Below, piece after piece: positions 34,730-42,677 of a stretch of 64,000 nucleotides of DNA (positions within the stretch are counted from its first letter, which is position 1; each line of letters opens with the position of its first letter). Source of the stretch: Mycobacterium colombiense (GTDB taxonomy: Bacteria; Actinomycetota; Actinomycetes; Mycobacteriales; Mycobacteriaceae). The stretch covers positions 1-64,000 of the forward strand of contig NZ_LZKI01000189.1 in assembly GCF_001672755.1 (NCBI RefSeq). The letters are read 5' to 3'. A program made the translations under genes and the position numbers. Below the pieces are notes generated by a model that was given only the letters and a program-made list of their open reading frames with translations, made no database searches and was not told the DNA's origin.

Positions 34730-35544
34730 TGCAGCGCAAGACCCTGTCGGTTGACGGCCTGGCCACCAGCTATCTGGAAGCCGGCCACGGCGAACCGGTG
34801 GTACTGCTGCACGGGGGCGAGTTCGGCGCCGGCGCCGAACTCGGCTGGGAACGCAACATCGCCGCGCTCGCCAATCGGTATCGGGTCCTGGCGCCGGACC
34901 AGCTGGGGTTCGGGGAGTCCGCCAAGGTCATCGACTTCGTCGACGGCCGCGGCATGCGGATCCGGCATGTGGCGCGGTTCTGCGAACTGCTCGGCGTCGA
35001 CTCGGCGCACTTCGTGGGCAATTCGATGGGCGCCATCAACCTGCTCACCGACGCCACGTCGGACGCGCCGCTACTCCCGGTGCGCAGCTTGGCGATCATC
35101 TGCGGCGGTGGAGAGATCCAGCAGAACGAGTATTTTGAGGCGCTGCAAAACTACGATGCGACGTTGCCCGCGATGCGCCGCATCGTCGAAGCGCTGTTCT
35201 TCGATTCCGGCTATCCCGCCGACGTCGAGTACGTGCGCCGCCGCTACGAGGCGAGCACCGCGCCGGGAGCCTGGGAAGCCATCGCCGCGGCCAGGTTCCG
35301 CCGCCCCGGAGCCACCCCGTCCGCAACCCCGTCTACCGCCCGGGCCTACGAACGCATCGGCGTGCCAACGCTTGTCGTCGAAGGGGCGGGGGACAAGCTC
35401 CTTCCCGCGGGCTGGGCCGCCGAGATCGCCAAGCAGATCGACGGGGCCCGTTCGGTTGTGGTCGACGAGGCCGGACACTGCCCCCAGATCGAGCAGGCCT
35501 CGGTGGTCAACGAGCTGCTGATGGATTTCCTGGGCGCGCTCTAG
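34726..35544 (+). CDS. Alpha/beta hydrolase
   Basis: A 272-aa alpha/beta hydrolase with LLHGGEFGAGAELGW, nucleophile Ser in GNSMGA and His in EAGHCPQIE, also of the meta-cleavage hydrolase type. It is the last gene of the ring-cleavage operon, so the cluster has two C-C hydrolase candidates, which suggests two ring-opening steps. It abuts the convergent copper oxidase gene with a 3-bp gap. Confidence 0.82.
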   Translation: MMQRKTLSVDGLATSYLEAGHGEPVVLLHGGEFGAGAELGWERNIAALANRYRVLAPDQLGFGESAKVIDFVDGRGMRIRHVARFCELLGVDSAHFVGNSMGAINLLTDATSDAPLLPVRSLAIICGGGEIQQNEYFEALQNYDATLPAMRRIVEALFFDSGYPADVEYVRRRYEASTAPGAWEAIAAARFRRPGATPSATPSTARAYERIGVPTLVVEGAGDKLLPAGWAAEIAKQIDGARSVVVDEAGHCPQIEQASVVNELLMDFLGAL

Positions 35545-35547
35545 CCA

Positions 35548-37182
35548 TCAGAAGACGTAATCCAGGCGGGTCATCATGCCTGCCGCCTGGTGATAGGTGT
35601 TGTGGCAGTGCATCACCCAGGTGCCGGGATTGTCGGCCACCAGCACCGCGACGAGCTTCTGCTTCGGCAGCACCATGACGGTGTCCTTGCGGGCGCCGGG
35701 GCTGCCGTCGGCCCTGATCACCTGGAACGTATGCCCGTGCAGGTGAATTGGGTGATACATCATCGTGGTGTTGTCGAACGTGATGGTGGGTCGTTGGCCC
35801 TGCTGGACGTGCAGCGGATTCGTCTTGCTGTAGGGCTCCCCGTTGATCGTCCAGTTGTATTGCATCATGTCGCCGCCCAGGACCACGGGGAGGTCGAGGT
35901 TGGGATCGGGACGCCCTAGGTTGACCGGCGTTGTGGCCGTGAACATCTCGACGGTGCCCACCCGTTTGGTGAGTTCGCCCGGCTGGAACTGTGGGTCGGG
36001 GGCGCTGCCCGACGCCGTGGAGAGCAACGCGCGGGCCACGCCGTTCTTGCCTTCGGCGACCGCGACCAGTGGGAAGACGCCGTCCGCGGCGGTCACGGCT
36101 ACGTCGTAGCGTTCGGCCATCCCGATGAGCAGCGCGTCGACTTGAGCGGGGACCACGGGGTAGCCGTCGGTGTGAGTCACCGTCATCGCATGGCCGGCCA
36201 GTGCGACCCGAAAGGTGGTGTCGGACGCGGAGTTGATGAAGCGGATCCGGATGCGCTGGCCCGGCTTGGCATCAAACGTCATGGGGGAGGCGGGGATTCG
36301 CCCGTTGATCAGATAGTACGGGTAGGCGATGTCTCCGGCGTCGCCACCGAGCAGGTCACTGCTGCCAACGCGCCCCACCGCGGCCGCAGGTGACGGGCTC
36401 GCCGAGGCCGTGGTGCTGGTCGACGTCGTCTCGGTCGTCGTTGTGGCCGAAGTCTCGGCGGTCGTCGTCTCGGTGGTCGTCTCGGAAGTCGTCGTCTCGG
36501 TTGTCGTTCCGGGCGTGCTCTGCGGAGGCTTGTTCGGGTTGCTCAGTTCGCCGTAGAGCTGCTGCGGGCTCTTCCCGACTCCTTCGGTCCAATCGTCAAG
36601 GACGACGATCCATTCGGCGTCATAGTTGCCCTCGGTCGGGTCGTCGACGATGACCGGCAGATAAAGACCGGTGTCCTCGTCCAGGCCGGTGTGCGGATGC
36701 GCCCAGTAGGTACCCGAATTCGGCACGGAGAACCGGTAGGTGAAGTCGTGGCCGGCCGCGATGTCGGGTGTGGCCGGCTCGGCACCGTCCATGTCGTTGC
36801 GCAGCGCGATGCCGTGCCAATGCACCGACGTCGGATGATCGAGCCGGTTCGACACCGTCACCTCGACCTCGTCGCCGATGCGGGCCCGGATCACCGGGCC
36901 GGGGATGCTGTTGCCGTAGGCCAGCGTGCGCGCGACCGGCCCACCCAGGTCGACCTCGACCTGCTGGGCTGTGAGCTTGGCGGTGACGGTGCGGCCGCTA
37001 TGCGGCCGGCCGGCCTCGGTTTCGGCGATGGCGGCGGTCAACCGCGCATTGCCCGCCGCCTCCGGTTTCGACTGGCCGCACGCCGCAAGCGCCAATCCGC
37101 CGGCGACGCCCGCGGCCATGAAACCGCGTCTGGTGAGCCGAGTTCTGTCGACAGGGACACCGCTTGTGGGCTGCACGGGCAA
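35548..37182 (-). CDS. mmcO: MmcO-like multicopper oxidase lipoprotein
   Basis: A 544-aa three-cupredoxin oxidase with a Tat-like signal (TRRGFMAAG) and lipobox ALAAC (Cys35), so it is exported and lipid-anchored. The copper ligands are complete: HWHG (121-124), HPHT (162-165), HPIHLHGH and HCHNTYHQAAGM (from about 525). MmcO oxidises Cu(I) in mycobacterial copper tolerance. A Thr/Ser/Glu-rich linker at about 222-266, made of TTTETTTSE-like units, is inserted between domains 1 and 2 and makes it longer than the usual 500 or so residues. TTG 37182 after GAGGAGCACC is used; GTG 37176 is possible. Confidence 0.88.
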   Translation of the reverse strand: MPVQPTSGVPVDRTRLTRRGFMAAGVAGGLALAACGQSKPEAAGNARLTAAIAETEAGRPHSGRTVTAKLTAQQVEVDLGGPVARTLAYGNSIPGPVIRARIGDEVEVTVSNRLDHPTSVHWHGIALRNDMDGAEPATPDIAAGHDFTYRFSVPNSGTYWAHPHTGLDEDTGLYLPVIVDDPTEGNYDAEWIVVLDDWTEGVGKSPQQLYGELSNPNKPPQSTPGTTTETTTSETTTETTTAETSATTTTETTSTSTTASASPSPAAAVGRVGSSDLLGGDAGDIAYPYYLINGRIPASPMTFDAKPGQRIRIRFINSASDTTFRVALAGHAMTVTHTDGYPVVPAQVDALLIGMAERYDVAVTAADGVFPLVAVAEGKNGVARALLSTASGSAPDPQFQPGELTKRVGTVEMFTATTPVNLGRPDPNLDLPVVLGGDMMQYNWTINGEPYSKTNPLHVQQGQRPTITFDNTTMMYHPIHLHGHTFQVIRADGSPGARKDTVMVLPKQKLVAVLVADNPGTWVMHCHNTYHQAAGMMTRLDYVF

Positions 37183-37309
37183 TCGGTGCTCCTCGTCTTG
37201 GGCTCGCCCTAACGTTCTCGTGCTTGGATGCTAGGCGGAGCGCAACCGCGAGCGCTAGACCCTGCAATGATCGCGCGAAGGCATACCCCGGAGGGCGCCG
37301 ACAGTACGC

Positions 37310-37327
37310 AATCACTTCAATGTGATT
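37310..37327. promoter_or_regulatory. 18-bp palindrome upstream of mmcO
   Basis: AATCAC-TTCAAT-GTGATT is a perfect 6-6-6 inverted repeat in the 210-bp gap between the NmrA-like gene (3-prime end 37393) and mmcO (start 37182). It could be an operator for mmcO or part of the upstream gene's terminator. No clear copper-repressor (RicR/CsoR) box was recognised. Confidence 0.4.
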
Positions 37328-37392
37328 CCGCGTAAACGCATCTGGGGACCGCGACCGCTACTCGATGTCGCCACTTGCTCGCACGTCGGTCC

Positions 37393-38160
37393 CTACTGGG
37401 CACCGCTCGCTGCCTGCGCAGCCATCCAGTCGCCGAAGGTGGTCGGGTACACGGCCACTTCTTCGTCGTCGGTGGGAACGATGCTGCGGTCGTCCAGAAC
37501 CGCACCGTAATAGCGGGCATCGTTATCCGTCACGACCGTGCGCGCATCACCCGTGGCCGCAAACCGCGTTCGGATGAAGTCGTCCATCCCATGCTTCTCG
37601 GGACCGGCGATGTTGATTACGGCGTTGACCGGATCGTCCGTCGCCGCGCGGGTGACCGCCAGGGCCACATCCGCGGCGGCAATTGGCTGAAACGCCCCGT
37701 GCGGGGCGCGGACGGTGTCGCCCTCGGCCAACGAATCAGCAATGCCGTCAACGAATTCGAAGAACTGCGTCGCGCGCACGATCGAATACGGCTGTCCCGA
37801 TTCGACAATCACTTTTTCCTGCGCAACCTTGGCTCGCATGTAGCCACTCTCGGCCGCCCGGTCGGCTCCTACGATCGACAGGGCGACGTGATGCTGCACG
37901 CCCGCCGCCCGCTCCGCGTCCAGCAGGTTGCGGGTAGACGTGGTGAAGAAGTTCAGGACATCGTCGTCGGCCCAGGACGGTGAGTTGGACACGTCCACCA
38001 CGGTGTGGACTCCCGCGACGGCGTCGGCGACGCCTTCACCGGTCACGGCATTGACGCCCGTGCTCGGCGACGCCGCGACCGCCTCGTGTCCCAGCTCGGT
38101 GAGCCTGGCGACGACGTGTGACCCGATCAGCCCGCTGCCACCTATTACCAACACCTTCAT
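37393..38160 (-). CDS. NmrA-like NAD(P)-binding SDR
   Basis: A 255-aa atypical SDR with GGSGLIGSHVV at residues 7-17, SIVGADRAAESGYMRAK and ATQFFEFVDGI, as in NmrA/HSCARG-like proteins that sense or use NADPH. The YMRAK stretch may supply the Tyr/Lys pair. ATG 38160 follows GGAAAGG. The open frame upstream to 38265 is ignored. Divergent from the SDR at 38309 across a promoter with the TTGACTTAA palindrome. Confidence 0.82.
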   Translation of the reverse strand: MKVLVIGGSGLIGSHVVARLTELGHEAVAASPSTGVNAVTGEGVADAVAGVHTVVDVSNSPSWADDDVLNFFTTSTRNLLDAERAAGVQHHVALSIVGADRAAESGYMRAKVAQEKVIVESGQPYSIVRATQFFEFVDGIADSLAEGDTVRAPHGAFQPIAAADVALAVTRAATDDPVNAVINIAGPEKHGMDDFIRTRFAATGDARTVVTDNDARYYGAVLDDRSIVPTDDEEVAVYPTTFGDWMAAQAASGAQ

Positions 38161-38280
38161 GATCACGCCTTTCCCGTTTCCCAACGAAGTGGCCTTCTCA
38201 GCATGGCGCAGACTCCCTCGGCCGGGAACACCGAGAGGCCCGCGGTCACGCCGCACACGGAGCACCCGTCTGCCGCCGCG

Positions 38281-38302
38281 TTAAATCAGTTGCTTGACTT
38301 AA
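38281..38302. promoter_or_regulatory. Palindromic operator, TTAAATCAG-N4-TTGACTTAA
   Basis: A 22-bp imperfect palindrome that ends 6 bp before the ATG at 38309. The same element, with one arm base changed and a different centre, stands before the tetR gene at 41806 (41758-41779). A repressor bound here would cover the SDR start or promoter. Confidence 0.65.
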
Positions 38303-38308
38303 CGCGGC

Positions 38309-39136
38309 ATGCGCCGATTAACTCGTCGTGTGGTTAACGAATTGGACGGCAAGGTCGCCGTCGTCACCGGGGCGGCGTCCGGCATCGGCCGCGGCCTCGC
38401 GGAGCGGTTTGTGGCCGAGGGTGCACGAGTCGTCATCGCCGACGTCGAAACCGACCGGGGCGAGGCGCTGGCGCAGTCGCTCGGTGCCAACGCCGTCTTC
38501 CGGCAGACCGACGTCTCCGACCCCGAACAGGTGGGAGCCCTGGTGTCCGGCGCCGTCGAGACGTTCGGCGGCCTGCACGTCATGGTGAACAACGCCGGGA
38601 TTTCCAGCCCGCTGCGCAAGCTGCTCGACGACGACCTCGCCGATTTCCACCGCGTGATGGGGGTCAACGTCCTCGGCGTGATGGCGGGTACCCGGGATGC
38701 CGCGCGGTACATGGCCGAACACGGCGGCGGGTCGATCATCAACATCACCTCGATCGGCGGCATCCAGGCCGGCGGCGGCGTGATGATCTATCGAGCCTCG
38801 AAAGCCGCCGTCATTCAGTTCACCAAGGCCGCGGCAATTGAGTTGGCATACCACGAGATTCGGGTCAACGCCATCGCACCCGGCAACATCCCGACGCCGA
38901 TCTTGGGGAAGTCGGGGACCGGCATGGACCCCGAGCAGCTGAAGCAGTTCGAGGCGCGGATCCGCGAGACGATGCGCGAGGATCGGCCGCTGAAGCGCGA
39001 GGGCACGCCCGATGACGTCGCCGAGGCGGCGCTGTATTTCGCCACCGACCGCTCGCGCTATGTCACCGGGACGGTGCTTCCGGTCGACGGTGGGACCGTG
39101 GCGGGCAAGCCGATCCGATCGAAGAAGCAGAGCTGA
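38309..39136 (+). CDS. SDR family oxidoreductase
   Basis: A 275-aa classical SDR: TGAASGIG (about 20-27), NNAGIS, Ser in NITSIGG and YRASKAA. The C-terminal PVDGGTVAGK is normal. The ATG at 38309 sits immediately after the operator. A GTG at 38330 is an alternative that would leave a short leader. It shares its operator with the TetR at 41806, suggesting it belongs to the P450 pathway although the HEPN/ATPase island now separates them. Confidence 0.85.
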   Translation: MRRLTRRVVNELDGKVAVVTGAASGIGRGLAERFVAEGARVVIADVETDRGEALAQSLGANAVFRQTDVSDPEQVGALVSGAVETFGGLHVMVNNAGISSPLRKLLDDDLADFHRVMGVNVLGVMAGTRDAARYMAEHGGGSIINITSIGGIQAGGGVMIYRASKAAVIQFTKAAAIELAYHEIRVNAIAPGNIPTPILGKSGTGMDPEQLKQFEARIRETMREDRPLKREGTPDDVAEAALYFATDRSRYVTGTVLPVDGGTVAGKPIRSKKQS

Positions 39137-39461
39137 CATCGCCGAAAGGCCTCCGGCGTGACGATGTGGTCACGTTCGGCCTCCAGCGTGACGATGCGGT
39201 CGCGGCCGACTTACCGACAATGAAAGTGTGAGCCATCCGCCCTGCCACAGCTAAACTACGTGTAATCGTAGTATTCGTCAGACACACAGATAGATAAGCA
39301 CTTTCGGAGTACTCGCGGGTATTACTCCGGCGCAGCAGTGGTGAGGGAGGTCCCCGATTACGACTCCAGGGCTTGAAGGTCGCCTGCTGCGCGTCAGTAA
39401 ATCTCCCAAGAAGAGCCTCGAGCTCTACGTAGAGGGCGCCTCGCTTGAGGCCGCTTTCGGG
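39137..39461. other. 325-bp gap at left edge of AT-richer island
   Basis: No complete gene is seen. It holds a 2 x 30-bp imperfect tandem repeat (39148-39177 and 39178-39207, sharing GGCCTCC-GCGTGACGATG-GGTC), then a hairpin ACTACG-TGTAAT-CGTAGT at 39255-39272, and an AT-rich stretch likely to be the island promoter. From 39345 the frame of the HEPN gene is already open and looks coding, with GGGAGG followed by a possible ATT start at 39357. Confidence 0.6.
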
Positions 39462-39884
39462 GTGAGTATTAGCGACCTCATAGAGTGGAGCGCCGCTGAC
39501 CGCTTGCGCTTAGGAGAGCATTTCCTTGCTGTTGCGAATAGGATGAAGCGATGTAGGACGAGAGATTGGCGTTCGGTAATTGGCCGCTATTACTACGGTA
39601 TGTATCACAGTATGCGCGCGGTATGCTTCTATTCTTTCGGCGGTGACGATAATGAGCAACACACAAAGATTTCAAATTGCGTGCCCGACGATTTCCCGGA
39701 ACGTGAGTTACGTGCGAATGAGCTGAAGGATGCGCGTCTGCGACGCAACGAGGCAGACTACGATCCGTACCCCGAAGACGAGGCCGCGTTCCGTACGACA
39801 GCCCTTGGGCTAGCGAAGACCGCGAATCACTTTGTTGCGGAATGTCGTGCGTATCTCACAGGCAAGGGGATTGCATACCTATGA
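39462..39884 (+). CDS. HEPN-domain protein
   Basis: A 140-aa helical protein with the HEPN (PF05168-like) hallmarks YYYGMYHSMRAVCFY (43-57) and LRRNEADYDPY (93-103). HEPN proteins are often RNases in toxin or defence systems, with an RxxxxH motif. Here the corresponding stretch is R-N-E-A-D-Y, so the catalytic His is absent and RNase activity is doubtful. GTG 39462 has GAGG upstream, but the frame is open to 39345 and may add about 35 residues from an ATT at 39357. Codon use is less GC-rich than in neighbours. It overlaps the ATPase gene by ATGA, so the two form an operon. Confidence 0.72.
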   Translation: MSISDLIEWSAADRLRLGEHFLAVANRMKRCRTRDWRSVIGRYYYGMYHSMRAVCFYSFGGDDNEQHTKISNCVPDDFPERELRANELKDARLRRNEADYDPYPEDEAAFRTTALGLAKTANHFVAECRAYLTGKGIAYL

Positions 39885-41557
39885 CCCTCCCATTCGACGA
39901 ATACTCGGCCGATGCTGTTAAAACGATGCTCGAAGCCAGAGCGAACATAGCGGTCTTGGACGTTCAGACGCGTGACTACCCCGGGGAAAGAAACTTTGTT
40001 GTCTTTGTCGCCGAGGCCGACTTAGAAGCTGCAGCCCATCATGCGGCGGCGGTAGAAGACGAATTTTCTGGAGATCTGCAGGTCTTCGTGATTATCCGAC
40101 CGGCGCCCGATAGCTTGTCGCGCAAGATCACCTCCAAATCTCGTGTCAAGAATGTGTTCGACGATCGTGTAACACAATTGGTTGGTCTCATAAGCGCACG
40201 GTCGCGCGTGTCGGCGGCCGAGCCAAGCCTCGGATACGTGCCAAATGTGCGTGCGAGCTTATCGGCCGTGACTGCGGCTAGGCATCACTTAATTTTTGGG
40301 CGCCGCGGAGCGGGGAAGACGGCACTGCTAGTTGAAGCACGCCGACTCGTGCAGTCTAATGGTGCGATTAGCGCTTGGGTGAATATTCAGACCTATCGGC
40401 GTGAAGAGGCGCAACGTGTAGTCCTTTATATTTTGGAGAAGATACTCGGCAGTGTCGTCTCGCAGCGCGATGGGATATCTGAGACTAGTTCGGCATCGTT
40501 GAGCGTTTCTCGTGTTTATAACCAGGTAATTTCTCTTCTCGATCAGAACGCCAATACTTTGCGCGAAGTGAATCAATTGATACCGAAGGTGCAGGGCGCG
40601 TTGCAGCGTTATATCGAGATTTCGGGTAGATCCGTATTTGTGTTTCTCGATGACTTCTATTATGTTTCACGCAGTTCACAGCCCGATATCCTTGACATGC
40701 TGCACGGCATAACTCGAGATACCAAAGTCTGGCTCAAAGTTGCTTCGATAAAGCATCTTACTCGGTGGTGGATAAGCTCTCCACCTACCGGCCTACAAAC
40801 CGGTCAGGACGCTGAGGTGATCGACCTCGATGTGACCCTTCAAGACCCAGGCAAGGCGAGAGAATTTTTGGAGACCGTGCTTGCGGGCTATGCAAATGCA
40901 GCAGGCGTCTCGTCATTGTCCAATGTCTTCAGTCGAGCGGCACTCGACAGACTCGTTCTGGCTTCGGGCGCAGTGCCTAGGGATTATCTTGTTCTCGCCG
41001 CTAACTCGATTACTCGCGCACAACAGCGCTCCGGCGCCCGGCAAGCAGGGGTCCAGGAGATCAATCAGGCGGCCGGTGATGCCGCGGCCGCAAAAATAAA
41101 AGAGCTTGAAGAGGACATGGCGTCTAATCCGGGAAACGCTGAACAGACAATAAATTGCTTGAAAGTTGTACGGAATTTCTGCCTTGAAACCTCAGCCTGT
41201 ACGTATTTTCTGGTTAGCTTTCGGGACAAGGAGGATAATGCGCTTTGGTACAGCATGCTCACTGACTTGATGGATGTTCGTCTAGTTCATCTGATTGATG
41301 AGGGCGTTTCCGACGCACATTCTGCTGGCCATCGCTCTGAAGCGTTCATGCTCGATCTAAGTCAATTCTCGGGTGCACGCTTAAAGCAACGAATTAAAGT
41401 GCTGGATTTCGTAAATGGAAAGTTTGTGTCTCGTCAGACGAGAGGCAAAGAACCCGCCCGAGTCGGTGGGACTTCCCGCCAACTTACTGCGATCCTGCGG
41501 AGTGCCCCGACATTGCCACTGGAGTTGCTGGCGACTGCCCTAAAGGATCAGCACTAA
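39881..41557 (+). CDS. P-loop (AAA/STAND-like) ATPase partner of HEPN protein
   Basis: A 558-aa ATPase with Walker A GRRGAGKT (140-147), Walker B SVFVFLDDFYYV (Asp257/Asp258) and a sensor-like KVASIKH about 30 residues later, in the Orc1/Cdc6- or STAND-like style. The first 125 residues form a separate alpha/beta region (NIAVLDVQTRDYPGERNFVVF) I do not recognise. The C-terminal 170 residues have a winged-helix-like, charged character. It starts at ATG 39881, coupled to the HEPN gene. The base composition is clearly more AT-rich than flanking genes, which points to horizontal acquisition. A nucleotide-driven defence or conflict system is possible, but unproven. Confidence 0.75.
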   Translation: MTLPFDEYSADAVKTMLEARANIAVLDVQTRDYPGERNFVVFVAEADLEAAAHHAAAVEDEFSGDLQVFVIIRPAPDSLSRKITSKSRVKNVFDDRVTQLVGLISARSRVSAAEPSLGYVPNVRASLSAVTAARHHLIFGRRGAGKTALLVEARRLVQSNGAISAWVNIQTYRREEAQRVVLYILEKILGSVVSQRDGISETSSASLSVSRVYNQVISLLDQNANTLREVNQLIPKVQGALQRYIEISGRSVFVFLDDFYYVSRSSQPDILDMLHGITRDTKVWLKVASIKHLTRWWISSPPTGLQTGQDAEVIDLDVTLQDPGKAREFLETVLAGYANAAGVSSLSNVFSRAALDRLVLASGAVPRDYLVLAANSITRAQQRSGARQAGVQEINQAAGDAAAAKIKELEEDMASNPGNAEQTINCLKVVRNFCLETSACTYFLVSFRDKEDNALWYSMLTDLMDVRLVHLIDEGVSDAHSAGHRSEAFMLDLSQFSGARLKQRIKVLDFVNGKFVSRQTRGKEPARVGGTSRQLTAILRSAPTLPLELLATALKDQH

Positions 41558-41569
41558 GCAACCGACCAT

Positions 41570-41592
41570 CGGATCTGGTCAGCGTAGATCCG
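41570..41592. terminator. Candidate terminator hairpin of the island operon
   Basis: CGGATCT-N9-AGATCCG is a 7-bp stem beginning 12 bp after the ATPase stop codon. There is no U-tract. The position fits the end of the HEPN/ATPase transcript. The rest of 41593-41757 shows nothing recognisable and may contain the island's right boundary. Confidence 0.4.
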
Positions 41593-41757
41593 AAGTCATT
41601 CCTTACCGCATAACTTGGCTTGCAGGCGGATTGAAGAGACAGTCGCCGCGGCTGATGCGACCGACTGACGCCGGCCAATGACAGGTCCGCTCGGAGTTCA
41701 CTCAGTCGATCAGCCAGGGATGTCCAAGTCGGGCGCGCAGCCCACAGCGGCCCCTAT

Positions 41758-41779
41758 TTAAATCAATCGCTTGACTTAA
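41758..41779. promoter_or_regulatory. Palindromic operator, TTAAATCAA-N4-TTGACTTAA
   Basis: A 22-bp palindrome, 26 bp before the tetR ATG. It matches the element before the SDR at 38309 in 19 of 22 positions. The AT-rich arms suggest it overlaps the promoter. Autoregulation by the adjacent TetR is the simplest reading. Confidence 0.7.
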
Positions 41780-41805
41780 ACTCCACTACGAGGTTGACTG
41801 ATCCA

Positions 41806-42471
41806 ATGACCACCGTCGGCCGCGCCGTTCGCACCGAGCGGGCCAGTTCCACCCAGGAGGCGATCCTGGTGGCCGCCGAGCGCCTGTACGCCGAGCACGG
41901 CATGTTCGCGGTGTCCAATCGGCAGGTCAGCGAGGCCGCGGGCCAGGGCAACAACGCGGCCGTCGGTTACCACTTCGGCACCAAGGCCGACCTGGTGCGA
42001 GCGATTGAGCAGAAGCACCGGGGGCCCGTCGAGCAGCTACGCGAACAGATGGTGACCGAACTGCTCGACACGGGCGGTTCGACCGAAATGCGCAACTGGG
42101 TGGCCTGTTTGGTGCGCCCACTCACCGATCACCTGGACGAGCTCGGAAACCCGACCTGGTACGCGCGGTTCGCGGCGCAGGCGATGACCGACCCGGCCTA
42201 CTACAACATCATCGTCAAGGGCGCGCTCAGCTCCCGGTCGCTGGTCCAGGTCGTCGAGGGCATCAACCGCTGCCTGCCCGAACTGCCGGCCGAAGTGCAC
42301 TTCGAACGCAACATCATGGCCCGAAACCTGTTGATGCACACCTGCGCTGACCGTGAACGCGCGCTTGTCGCAGGGGCGGTGACGTCTCATCGTTCCTGGC
42401 GGGCCGCGGCGTCCGGGCTCATCGACGCGATCGTGGGCCTGTGGCTGGCGCCCGTGACGGCGTACGAGTGA
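41806..42471 (+). CDS. TetR-family regulator of the P450 operon
   Basis: A 221-aa TetR protein: N-terminal HTH (STQEAILVAAERLYAEHG, NRQVSEAAGQGNNAAVGYHFG, about residues 15-60) and a divergent ligand domain. ATG 41806 is preferred over TTG 41794. It is the first gene of the P450 operon, 10 bp before the ferredoxin gene, so it is probably autoregulated through the palindrome at 41758 and also acts on the twin site at 38281. Confidence 0.87.
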   Translation: MTTVGRAVRTERASSTQEAILVAAERLYAEHGMFAVSNRQVSEAAGQGNNAAVGYHFGTKADLVRAIEQKHRGPVEQLREQMVTELLDTGGSTEMRNWVACLVRPLTDHLDELGNPTWYARFAAQAMTDPAYYNIIVKGALSSRSLVQVVEGINRCLPELPAEVHFERNIMARNLLMHTCADRERALVAGAVTSHRSWRAAASGLIDAIVGLWLAPVTAYE

Positions 42472-42481
42472 GGATTCGCAG

Positions 42482-42676
42482 ATGAAAGTGACTGTCGACC
42501 AGAATATTTGCGCTTCTTCGGGCAACTGCGTGATGAATGCGCCCGACGTGTTCGACCAGCGCGATGACGACGGTGTCGTCGAACTGCTCAATCCCAATCC
42601 CACAGCCGAACAGGCCGAAGGGGCGCGGCGGGCCGCGGCGGCCTGCCCCGCGCTTGCGATCCACATCGAGGAATGA
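42482..42676 (+). CDS. 3Fe-4S-type ferredoxin for P450
   Basis: A 64-aa ferredoxin with ligands in ICASSGNCVMNAP (C-x5-C) and a distal CP (ACPALAI). The fourth Cys of 4Fe-4S proteins is absent, so a 3Fe-4S cluster is expected, as usual for actinobacterial P450 partners. It ends just before the P450 ATG. Start ATG 42482. Confidence 0.9.
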   Translation: MKVTVDQNICASSGNCVMNAPDVFDQRDDDGVVELLNPNPTAEQAEGARRAAAACPALAIHIEE

Positions 42677-42677
42677 C

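Noticed and set aside
37279..37295. Possible RicR/CsoR-type copper box before mmcO (TACCC...GGG)
   Set aside because: Only one half resembles the known copper operator and symmetry is poor.
38309..41805. Integrated phage or transposon around the HEPN/ATPase genes
   Set aside because: No integrase, transposase, tRNA target or flanking direct repeat could be found, so only an acquired island is claimed.
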